From NCBI GenBank assembly GCA_025765615.1, contig JAIVFJ010000057.1:1-64000 (forward strand): DNA of 64,000 nt. Direction: 5' to 3'. This document shows positions 1 to 10,032 of the stretch, piece after piece. This stretch comes from Zopfochytrium polystomum. Its lineage: Eukaryota; Chytridiomycota; Chytridiomycetes; Chytridiales; Chytridiaceae. The notes beneath the pieces are model-generated. The model did no database searches. It was given only the letters and a program-made list of their open reading frames with translations, and had not been told where the DNA came from. The position numbers were made by a program, and so were the translations under genes. How positions within the stretch are numbered: the stretch's first letter is position 1; every line of letters starts with the position of its first letter.

Positions 1-3000
1 CTGGAGAGTGTCTGCGTCGCAATCCATCAGGAAAGCTTTTGCATCCAGTTTTGCTCACCCTCGGCTCAGGCTGGAGTCATTACCAGGACTACCTACAATG
101 CCTCCAACTGGGAACTAGTGTCATTGCTGCAATCCTGCCTTCAGACCCTGAAGTGGAGGAAGGCGCTTATCGAAGCCATTGTTTGTGCGGGGGCGGGATG
201 GCAAATTGGTTAACATTCCTCCTGAACACCCCTGCTACCTCCCACTGGCCTACCCTTTGATCTTTCCCTGTGGTGACCAAGGCTGGATGCTTGGCATTGC
301 GAAAATTGCGCCGCGGACTGGACAGGATCAGGACAGGACAGGACGGGATCTGGACAGGACTGGACAGGATCTGGATGGGACTGGATCGGAGATAGACTTG
401 GTGGTCGCATGCCTGGCGGTGACAACAATGGTGACTCTGGTGATGACGTTCCAGAGGATGCTTATGGTGCTGCAGCTGATGATGCAGATCCTGAGGAGGA
501 TTTTGATGTGGGGACAGATGGTGATAATGGCTCGGATGGTGACAATGCCAGCAGCAATGGTGGTGAGGGAAGGGTTAGGAGGCAGACAACTGTTACAATG
601 TCCCAGTACTACCGCTACCGGCTCATGTACAGGCAGGGCTCTCACTTGCACCTGTACAGGAAACTCTTTCAGCAGCTGATTGTGGACCTCTATGTTTGTG
701 TGGAGTCAAACCGACTGAATTTCATCCGCCACAACCAGAAAAAGTTGAGGGCGGCAGATTATCATGGACTGCATGATGCTGTCCGGTCGGATGTGACAAA
801 CCCTCTTCAGGTGGGGAAGCGGGTAGTCCTTCCTTCCAGCTTCCCTGGGTCACCACGCTTTATGCAGCAGCAATACCAGGATGCAATGAGCATTGCACAG
901 AAGTATGGGAAGCCAACTCTCTTCATCACCTTCACCTGCAATCCAACGTGGGCAGAGATCACAAGCAACCTGCTTCCTGGGCAGAGCGCTGTTGACAGGC
1001 CTGACTTGGTGTCACGTGTGTTCAACCTGAAGCTAAAGAGCCTGCTGGAGGATTTGAAAACCTGCTTTGGCAAGCAGGTTGCAGTGGTTTGGGTGGTCGA
1101 GTTTCAAAAGCGTGGCTTGCCCCATGCCCACATTGCTTCCTGGCTGGACCCCAGCGACACACCCCAGACCCCAGACGACTATGATCGATTTGTGAGTGCA
1201 GAGCTGCCTGACCCTCAGGAGGATCCAGAGCTTTACAGGATTATCAAGGAGACCATGATTCACTCTTGCTCTGACCGTTGCAAACCTGCAGGCGCCACCA
1301 AGTGCACAAAGGGGTTTCCCAAGCAGTGGGTCAATCAGACAGAGGTGTCTCCTGAAGGTGGCGTCAAGTACCGGCGAAGAAACAATGGACGGCATTTCAC
1401 CCTCCGACGTGGCTTTGAAGTGGACAACCGGTGGGTGGTTGCATTCAACCGGTATCTGTCCAGAAAGTACCAGGCGCACATCAATGTGGAGATTTGCGCC
1501 ACCATGAGGGCCATCAAATACCTCATGAAATACTTGCACAAGGGCCATGACATGGCAAGGGTGGCGGTGGGCTCTGGAGAGGTGGCTGCCTGCTTGGATG
1601 AGATCAACGAGTTCCTTGACGCCCGCTACGTGTCTGCTCAGGAGGCCTGCTGGAGGGTCTTCCAGTTCCACATGCAAGGCCGGATCCCCTCAGTCACGAG
1701 GTTGGTTGTGCATCTCCCTGATCAGCAGCCAGTGTACTTTGATGAGGATGCTGACCTTGAGGAAGTCGCTGCCCTTCAGAGGGACTCCAAGCTTCTTGCT
1801 TTCTTCAGACTGAACGAGCGTGATGAAGATGCAAGGAGGCTGTTGTACTTTGAAGTTCCTGAACACTTCACCTGGAACCAGAGGCAGGCGAGGTGGGCAA
1901 AGCGTCAGAGGCAGCAGGCTGCAGCAACAGTTGGCAGGATGTATGCAGCAAGCCCTCGGGACTCTGAGAGATATTTCCTCCGCGTTCTTCTGGCCAACGT
2001 CCGAGGCCCTACCTCTTTTGAGCACCTCCGGACTGTGGAAGGAACCACCTTTGGAACGTTTCAGGAAGCCTGCGTGCGACGTGGGTTGACTGCTGATGAT
2101 CGTGAGGCAGTTCGGTGCTTGCAGCAGGGCGTGCGCGTGATGACAAGCTCAAGAGAGTTTATCAGGCTGTTTGCATTGCTCCTTGCTTTCAACGCTCCAG
2201 CAGATCCAAGGGCTCTCTACAATGATTTCAAGCATGAGATGGTCGCTGACCAGCTTCGTGTGGCTCAGCTGGAGCATGGGAATCTGGATCTTGCCCCTAC
2301 AGACCACATGTACTGCACTGCGTTGAGGCTGCTGGACACATCCCTGCAGAGTTTGTCGACGTCGCTGCACAACTTCCCCACCCTGCCACAGCTGGAAGAG
2401 TTCCAGCCTGAGCCTGTGCTGGCGCTGGAAGGCCGGCTCCAGCTGATTTTTCAAAGGCTAAACTTGGACTACAACCAGCAGCAGCTGGAGGCCTTTGTGG
2501 CAAATGCTGAACGGAGCTTCAACCAGGAGCAGGCCTTTGCTTACAGGACAGTGGTGGATGCTGTTGAGCAATGTGGACAGCCTGGAGTGGTGCCTCCCCC
2601 AGAAGGTCGAATCTTTTATCTTCAGGGAGTGGGAGGATGTGGCAAGACCTTTGTATACAATGCCGTCTTGGCAAAAGTCCGCAGCAATCAAGGCCGGTTT
2701 GGTCAGGGCAGAATTGCCCATGCTGTGGCTTCTTCTGGAATAGCCGCGCTTCTGCTGGCTGGTGGGACAACTGCCCACTCTCGATTTGCCATCCCCATAG
2801 AGCTTGATGCTGACTCTCATTCCAGCATCAAAATGTCCACGGACCGTGCGCTGGAGCTGTACTTGGCTGATCTCATTGCATTGGATGAGATATCCATGCT
2901 CAACTCCAAGGCTCTTGATGTCATCGACAGAGTCCTGCGCGATGTTGTCAGGCCCTTGGATCCTCAGTCAGCTGAAACCCCGTTTGGAGGAAAAGTTGTG

Positions 3001-4032
3001 CTTCTTGGGGGCGACTTCCAGCAGACTGCACCTGTTGTGCCCAACGCCACAAAGACCATGATCCTGAAGGCTTCCTGCAAGTTTTCAAACCTATGGAGGC
3101 ACGTCAGGACGCTTGAGCTGCGAACCAACATGAGGCTTGCGCAGGGAACCGCAAATCAGAATGCAGTCAACTTTGCAGAATGGTTGGGTCGCCTTGGCAG
3201 GGGCAGCCTGCAGCAGTTTGACGCTCCACATGGGGCACTCAATCATGTCGTGGTCCCAGACTACATCAGTACCCTCACCTTTCCTGCAACTGATGGCAGT
3301 CTTCGTGTGAGGCAACTGTTTGAGGCAGTCTATGATGATTTTGGTGCAGTGGTTCAGCAGTCGGGGGAAGCATTTGCATCCTACTTGGCAGACAGGTGTA
3401 TTTTGGCTGCAAGGAATGATGTGGTTCATCAGTTCAACGAGTATGCAGTGCAGCAGCTTCCAGGAGACACTCAGGAGCTGCTCTCTGCCGACACACCAGT
3501 TGGAGATGACAAAGGCGACAGCCTTCTTATCAGCCCTGAGTTCCTCAACACCCTTAGCCCTTCCAGCCTGCCTCCCCACAGGCTAACTGTCAAAGTGGGA
3601 ATGCCTCTCATCCTCCTCCGCAACCTGACAGATGGACTCTGCAATGGGACACGCCTCATCCTATGTGAGGTCTGCCCCAATGTGCTGCTCTGTGAAGTTG
3701 TTGTGGGCAGCAGGAAAGGAGAGAAAGTCCTCCTTCCCAGGATCTCTCTGCAGCCCAGTGATTCAGGATTTCCCTTTGAGTTCACCAGAAAGCAATTTCC
3801 TGTTCGACCTGCGTTTGCAATGTCCATCAACAAGTCCCAAGGCCAGACCTTGAAAAAGGTTGGACTGGATATGTGGGAGGATGTGTTTGCGCATGGACAG
3901 TCCTATGTTGCTTTTTCAAGAGTAACATCCCCAGCAGATCTTATAATAACTGCAAAACACAATCAAGAAAAAGGTGGACCAACTATTAGAAATGTGGTTT
4001 ACAAGGAGTTGGTGGATCATCTTAGGTTTTAA
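1..4032 (+). pseudogene. Helitron Rep/helicase, N-terminus frameshifted and cut by window edge
   Basis: This is the RepHel protein that carries out rolling-circle transposition of a Helitron. The open part (409-4032, 1207 codons) begins with an acidic stretch, followed by the Helitron-like N domain and the HUH endonuclease. The endonuclease shows HAH in GLPHAHIASWL and the paired tyrosines in KYLMKYLHKG. A Pif1-type SF1 helicase follows, with Walker A GVGGCGKTF, Walker B ALDEISML, GGDFQQTAPV, and the C-terminal SINKSQGQT and YVAFSRV motifs. Upstream coding continues in other frames. Around 179-300, GKLVNIPPEHPCYLPLAYP and FPCGDQGW are typical of the Helitron N region but lie one frame away, and 110-170 is in a third frame. 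The shift region overlaps a GGACAGGA-rich repeat. The helicase half is intact, but the gene as a whole looks inactive unless an intron restores the frame. The start lies outside the window. Confidence 0.88.
317..390 (+). repeat. GGACAGGA/GGATCTGGA degenerate tandem repeat
   Basis: Repeated ggacagga, gggatctgga and ggactgga units lie inside the Helitron gene, exactly where the reading frame changes. Slippage here is a plausible cause of the frame break. Confidence 0.7.
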
Positions 4033-4665
4033 TTAATTCTGTGCAGCTTCTCAAGTTCTCTATGTGACCTTGCTACTTAATAAATTTTCTTCCCTCTTTC
4101 TTTTTTCTTTGCAAGGACTGTTTATAAGTCAACGGGCACCCCTAGTTTCACTGTGAATATTTGTTTGTTTTGTTTGTGGGGAGACACCTGTAACAACAGT
4201 TTCATACGGAACGGGAGGCGGTGGGGAGTCCGTCCCACTTCTGGTGTCCTGTATTTTATTGGCAGAGCGACAGAGACAGAAAGGGCATAGCAAAAAAAAA
4301 AAAAAAAAGGAAAAGAGAATTGGTGAAAAAAGTGGAAAAAAAAAAATAGCGGAGAACGCCCCAATGGAATCCATTGGGGACAGAAGGGGACTGAGCGAGG
4401 GAGGGAGAAATGGGGAAAAAAGAAAAGACAGAAAAGGAGCGAGAGAGACAAGAACGAGAATTTTTATTGTTCCTCCTTCCAAACAAGGAGAAAACAAAGG
4501 GGGGAGGGAGGGGGGGAGACAACAAACAAAGACGTGCCCAAAACGGGAAAGGGGAAAGAGCAACCAAGCAAGCAGGGCAAAGAAAGTAAGAGCAAACGTC
4601 ACAAACACGACTGCATCAATCTAGTGGGGGGGCGTAGACAAAAGGCGATACAATCACACACTCCT
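4033..4665. other. Intergenic, homopolymer-rich
   Basis: No gene seen. It holds A-rich and purine-rich tracts (4290-4350, 4400-4560). It includes the tail of the Helitron and the 3' flank of the minus-strand surface-protein gene. Confidence 0.6.
4116..4146 (+). other. Candidate Helitron 3' terminus
   Basis: A short stem (GACT 4116-4119 with AGTC 4127-4130) is followed 11 nt later by CTAG and then T (4142-4146). Helitrons typically end in CTRR preceded by a small hairpin and insert before a T. The stem is only 4 bp, so this is a weak call. Confidence 0.25.
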
Positions 4666-5683
4666 TCAGAGAGCAATCACAACCGCCGCGACAGCAGAGA
4701 GCACAATCGCCGCGAATGACGTCTTTGACGTGGCCGCCGCGCTGTAGTACTGGATGTTGGCGGACGCAGTGCCGGCGACGGAAGGAGCTGCCTTTGCAGA
4801 GCTGGATGACTTGTACGACGGGACATACGCGGCGAACGAGGGTGGCGGAGGGGGCGGCGACAGAGGCGGTGGTGGACGGAACATCGTCGTCGTCGCAGTC
4901 CTCGGTCTCAACTTCCTCCTCGCAGTCCTCCTCCTCTTCCTCTTCCTCGCAGTCCTCCTCGGTGGCAGTCGAAGTCGACGGCGCCTTGGTTCCACCAGTC
5001 GAGACGGGAGTGGTCGTTGCGGAGTAGGGCTTGGTGGTAGTCGAGACACCGTTAGTACCGGCCGTGGTGGTGGGGACGTAGGGCTTGGAGGTAGTGGAAA
5101 CCCCGTTCGTTCCGCCAGTGGAAGTAGCAGTGGAAGTGCAAGGAGTGCTAGTAGTGGTGGTGGGAGCAGACTGTCCGCCGGTGGAGGAGGGGGATGTAGT
5201 GGCGCCGTAAGAAGGGGTCGACGTTGTGGTCGGTGCAGATTGCCCGCCCGTGGAGGTGGCAGTCGAGGTGCACGGAGTACTGGTAGAGCTTGGCGCAGAC
5301 TGCCCGCCAGTGGAGGAGGGAGTAGAAGTAGTTGTATCAGTGCATGGCGTGCTCGACGAGCTGGGTGCCGACTGCCCACCGGTGGAGGTAGGGGAGGGGG
5401 TCGTGGTCGTGGTCGTTTCACAGGGGGTGCTGGAGGACGACGGGGCAGACTGGGTACCGGTCGACGATGGCGGCGAGGAGGTCGCCGTCGTCGTGGAAGT
5501 GCACGGTGTGCTGGTTGTGGTGGGGGCAGACTGTCCACCCGTGGACGTTGGGGTGGGGGTGGTCGTCGAGGTGCAGGGGGTGGTGGTGTCAACGTACTCC
5601 GACGGGAAGTAGGCGGGCTTGGCGCTGACCGTCACAGCGGCAGCGGCAGTAAGGGCAAAGGCAAGAACGGATTTGAAAAGCAT
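4666..5683 (-). CDS. Ser/Thr-rich secreted surface protein with GPI-type tail (apparent frame break)
   Basis: The start at 5683 gives a clear signal peptide (MLFKSVLAFALTAAAAVTVSA). This is followed by about 200 residues of degenerate repeats of the type S-T-G-G-Q-S-A-P with T/S-rich spacers and a regularly placed Cys (TPCTST). A strongly acidic Glu/Asp/Cys block comes next. In the starting frame the protein then runs to 4616 with a Cys/Arg-rich tail of no recognisable type. One frame over, the DNA from about 4850 to 4666 encodes a Ser/Ala-rich stretch and a hydrophobic end (FAAIVLSAVAAVVIAL) typical of GPI-anchor signals. The real product probably switches frame near 4835-4875, by a short intron or by an indel in the C-run of gccgccccctcc. 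It is probably an O-glycosylated, wall-linked mucin-like protein. No enzyme domain is visible. Confidence 0.68.
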
Positions 5684-6322
5684 CTTTAGCGTCTAGAAGG
5701 TGGAGAGTAGCTGTAAGAAGGCGGCGAGGAAGAAGGCGGTGGCGGCTTCTGGTCTATTGGGGGGAGGAAGGACAGGAGAGCCTGGGAGAGCGGGGGCGAT
5801 TCTAAAATTTTATGATGGCTGCTTGGGGCGGGCAAGGCGGGTTTTCTTCTGCAACAAAAGAGAGGATTCGATAAGGGACCGAGGCAGACAGAGAGGCAGA
5901 CAGACAGACAAACATTCGGAGAGAAGAGATGATAGTAATAAATGGACAAAAACACGACAGACTGACCTTTCATCCTTCCTTGGCGAAAGAGATTGCCATT
6001 TTTTTTCTTTTTCTTTGGGAAGACAGACAGACGTCACTGGCCGGAAAACAGTGAAAATGTGGAAAAGGATTGAGAACCAGTGAAAATTGGCTTGGGGGGA
6101 ATTTTCCATGGCGCAGGAGAAAAATTCTCTTGGTGGTTTGCCTCTTTCCTTTTTCTCTCTCTCTAATTTTTTTTTTTTTTTTTTTTTTTTTTTGCTTGTT
6201 TCTCCTCGCCAATCAGGGCACACTCGCCAATTTGGGTCAACGAAGAAGAACAAGTCAAACCGTGACAAGTCAGGCATTTGTTGTGGTGAAGGGCGTTACC
6301 ATCCATACACCAAGCGAGCGAG

Positions 6323-6362
6323 TTCAGTCAGTCAGTCAGTTCAGCCAGTCAGTCAGTCAGTC
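6323..6362 (+). repeat. (CAGT)n microsatellite
   Basis: Tandem cagt units with one interruption (cagttcagc), in the shared upstream region of the chitinase gene. Confidence 0.8.
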
Positions 6363-6399
6363 ACGCTCACTCGTTCGCGTCGCCGCGTAGCGTTTGGCG

Positions 6400-6436
6400 T
6401 TGCACTGCACTGCACTGCGCTGCACTGCACTGCACT
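6400..6436 (+). repeat. (GCACT)n short tandem repeat
   Basis: Seven or so repeats of the 5-mer gcact/gcgct, just downstream of the CAGT array. Confidence 0.8.
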
Positions 6437-6934
6437 GTCCTGCTGGCTGCAGAACAGAAGAAGAAGCAGACCTTCCTGTCTTTTCATAAAAAAAAAAAAA
6501 ACAAAAAGGATGATTCCGCTGGACTTGTCAGTTCATTGATTCCTTTTTGTCTCGAGGGGGTGTCTTTCCCATGGGGAAAAGGAAATTACTGGATTTGGCA
6601 GTGGAATTGGCCAAGTCGTCGTCGAAGTAATTGAGACAGAGGAAGAGGAGCGGCAAAAAAGGGAAAAGGCAGTCTCGGGAGGAGAATCGTTACAAAAGGG
6701 GCGCGTGTGGACTCTCGGCCTCTCTCTCCCCCCCCCCTCTCCCTGTCTCCCTCTGTCCCTTTTGCCCTTTCCAAGAAAAAGCCACACCCACTTGCTCACA
6801 ATAAACGATAGAATAGACCCTCCCTCTGCGCTCGTCGGTGACGAGTTCTTCCCCTGAACCCCTTGCACAGCCACGACAGCCCGCCGGTGAAGAAGTAGTA
6901 GTAGAAGAGGTAGAAGAAGAAGAAGAAGAAGAAG

Positions 6935-9610
6935 ATGCGAGGAGGCCACGCGGTTGCGACGAAGATGATCAGCTTCGTCTCCGTTTTAGCGCTTATTCTC
7001 GCGCCCATGGGGATGTTCCCATCGACGCAGGCCGCGCCCGCTCCCGTGGACGGAGTCTACCCTGCCGGATACGGGAAACCCTGCATCCCCCCGTCGTCTT
7101 CAGCAAACCCAGCTAGTTCTTCCTCCACGTACACACCAAAGTATGACAACCATCCTCCTGGCGGAGGATACGGCACTGACGAGACGCTGCCACCACCGAG
7201 CCCGACCTTATCGCCATCACCCACGTCCACAGGCAGTGTCGGACCCGCGACGACCACCACCACCCTCCCAACTGGTTATACTTACTCTGGAAACACCACG
7301 GTGCCCACTTCAACCCCTTGTTCGACGAATTCGACGTTCTCCACACCGTTGACTTCTACTTCATGTGAGGAATTTCTCCCTCGTCTTTCTCCCTATCAGC
7401 TCCTAATGCTAATAACTCCGCAGCGTCCACCTCGCCGTCCTCGTCTCTGTCGCCTTCGTCTTCCACATCTTCTACCGTCACTACTCCCACGACGACAAGC
7501 ATACCCACGACCACCACTCCCACGACGACCGGAACGACAACGAGCACTCCGACGACGACCAACACCACCACGACGTCAAGCACTCCCCCGAGCTCTCCAA
7601 CGAGTACGCCAACGACGACACCGACCACAACGAGTTCACCGACCCCCACAAGTACCCCTACGACCACAAGCACACCCACAACGACGAGCACACCAACTAC
7701 AACGAGTACAAGAACGCCCACAACTACAAGTACTCCCACAACTACCAGTTCACCGACCACAAGCACTCCCACGACCACTCCAACGACCACCACTCCGACG
7801 ACGACCAGTACTCCTACGACCACAAGTACTCCTACGACAACCAGCTCGCCCACCACGAGCACTCCCACGACGACGAGTACACCAACGACCACAAGTACTC
7901 TCACAACGACGACAACAAGTACCCCGACGACTACCACTCCTACGACCACAACCACAAGTACTCCCACGACTACGAGCACACCGACAACAACGACTACGAG
8001 CACTCCTACAACTACCACCAGTACTCCGACGACCACCAGTTCGCCGACAACCAGTTCGCCGACCACGAGCAGTCCCACGTCAAGTACACCCACGACCACG
8101 AGTACGCCCACAACAACAACAACAAGTACTCCGACGACTACCAGTTCGCCTACCACGAGTACAACGACCACAAGCACGCCAACAACCACAAGTACTCCTA
8201 CCACAACCAGCTCGCCGACCACGAGCAGTACCACAACGACAAGTACACCCACGACCACGAGTACTCCCACAACGACAACAACAAGTACTCCGACAACCAC
8301 CACTCCCACGACCACCAGTTCGCCGACCACGAGCACTCCCACGACGACAAGCACACCAACGACCACTAGTTCACCTACACCTACAACAACCAGTTCTCCG
8401 ACCAGCTCTCCCACGACAACGAGTACGCCTACAACCACAACGACAAGCAGTACTCGCACAACTTCCAGCACTCCCACAACCACAAGTACTCCAACGACTA
8501 CGAGTTCTTCGACATCGAGCAGCTCATCCACGTCTACGAAAACCTCGACCACAACAGTTCCAAGTCCGACAAGGACCTTCGCCGTCGCGGCCTATTGGGG
8601 TCAAGATCGCACCCTCGCTGAAAACCAGATGGACCTTGGCGACTACTGCAAGACGGGTCTTATCGATCGGGTCCACATTGCCTTCGCGCACATCTTCGGT
8701 AGCTCCAATGCGTTTGGCACCAGCAACGTCAATGATTTCCAGATCAATCTGTCCAACAAGGGCGGCTACGACTCGAAGAACTCTGGGAATACTTGGGGAG
8801 TCTTCTCCACATTTGGGTCCGGCCCGTCAAAAATTGAACAAGATGTCACGCTGTGTCAGTCTTTGGGTGTGAAGGTCATTTTGACGATTGGAGGTGGCAC
8901 AGCCGACTACGGTGTTCCTGCTGGAAAAGGAGGAGATCTCGCCACTCGCTTCTACAATGTATTTTTCAGCGCCAACACTGGCACGGGAGCAGTCCCAAGG
9001 CCTTTCGGCTCGGCCATTCTGGATGGCATTGATCTCGATCTGGAAAACCAGAAGGGCGTTCAAATGCAGGCCGATTACCTGGCCTTCGTCCAAAAGCTGA
9101 AAAACTTGCGCAGCAACCTTCTTATCTTTGGTTGGTTCATTTCGTGGGCCCCCCGTCGTTTGTTATAGCCTGCTAACTTGTGTTTCATTTCCAGCATCAC
9201 CCCAATGTCCCGATTCTGAAACGCTCACTAACAACAAGGACTTTGGAAACTTGCTGTCCCAATTCGTGTTCGACTACGTCAACATTCAGTTTTACAACAA
9301 CCCTTCGTGCAACGTCAACACTGGCGGGTTTTTCAGGTCGTTTGCGCAAGTCTGGAGCGGGCTCAATCAGCCAAAGCTGACCGTCGGCGTCGCCGCCGCC
9401 AAGAACGATGTGGTTGTGACGCCCCCTAACGACGAATACTACCAAGGCGTTCCCCAGTCAGCGGCTGTTCTCAAAAATGCTATAAGCCAAGTTAAGTCGC
9501 TGAGCAAGTTCGCAGGGCTGGCCTTCTGGGACGTTTCAGGAGCTTACGAACGACAGTCCGGCAACATCTCCTTTTTAGAAGATATATCGCGATACGCTGC
9601 GTCTGCGTAG
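6935..9610 (+). CDS. Secreted class III chitinase (GH18) with long Thr/Ser-rich region
   Basis: Hydrolyses chitin in or near the cell wall. There are three exons: 6935-7364, 7424-9130 and 9195-9610 (850 aa). Intron 1 is gtgagg...cgcag. Intron 2 starts with the unusual gttggt and has branch site tgctaac. The N-terminus is a signal peptide (MISFVSVLALILAPMGMFPSTQA; the start could also be 6965). About 370 residues of Thr/Ser/Pro repeats follow, then the GH18 barrel beginning at FAVAAYWGQD. Catalytic motif: LDGIDLDLE, with the Glu as acid/base; substrate strand VILTIGGG. IFASPQCPDSE spans intron 2, and a WDVSGAYE-type strand closes the barrel. The Ser/Thr-rich stretch precedes the catalytic domain, whereas many fungal class III enzymes have it after. 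No chitin-binding module or GPI tail is seen. The neighbouring divergent gene also encodes a wall-type protein. Confidence 0.9.
7500..8520 (+). repeat. Degenerate Thr-codon minisatellite inside the chitinase gene
   Basis: About 1 kb built from acg/acc/aca, agt and cca codons (T-T-S-T-P-T-T type units). It encodes the presumably O-mannosylated stalk. Such arrays expand and contract easily. Confidence 0.8.
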
Positions 9611-10032
9611 AGCAACAGTGCTGCGTTTTTCTCTTTCTTTTTTTTCTTCTTTTTTGTTTTTCCGTTTTCTATTTTGCAGTTATGGTTCGACAGCAAGTAC
9701 TGTTGGGCGTTGCGTATCTCTCCAAGCCTTCCCTCTCCCATTTCGGCCAATCGAGGCCAAGCTTTGACTCTCGCGCTTCCCCTGTCCCGAGCCGTTTCGA
9801 TACGAAAAAAACTATGAAACAAAGATTGTCCTGAGTTCACAAATGCCTTTCTGAGCCGAAGGACTCACACGGGCGCTGCGGGGAAAGGGGAGGTTTGCGG
9901 ACGAATTTCATCCTCAGACGACAATTTTGAGCAAAGTTCCTGCCCTTTGGCGACGTGTCAAGCGGTTTGGGCTGTCCGAAAACCGAACCCTGCAAAGGCC
10001 TCACTGCCCCTCGCCGCGTTCGCCGGATCAGC
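9611..10032. other. Intergenic, chitinase to RAD50
   Basis: The 3' flank of the chitinase contains a T-rich run (9627-9665). The rest is upstream sequence of the RAD50 homologue. No other gene seen. Confidence 0.5.

Larger units (their letters stand above)
5684..6934. promoter_or_regulatory. Divergent 1.25 kb promoter region between two surface genes
   Basis: No ORF of note. It lies between the Ser/Thr-rich protein (-) and the chitinase (+). It contains pyrimidine/purine tracts, a T-run (6169-6193), a CAGT tandem array (about 6323-6362), a CACTG array (about 6400-6436) and a GAA run just before the chitinase start (6913-6934). Confidence 0.5.

Noticed and set aside
4754..5689. Plus-strand Gly/Arg-rich frame opposite the Ser/Thr-rich surface gene
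   Set aside because: A low-complexity shadow. The minus strand has the signal peptide and GPI-type tail.
7356..8552. Long minus-strand Val/Leu/Gly-rich open frame opposite the chitinase
   Set aside because: It is the antisense of a Thr-codon repeat (ggt/gtt/gct complements), has no domain, and the plus strand reads through as the chitinase stalk with correct splice sites.
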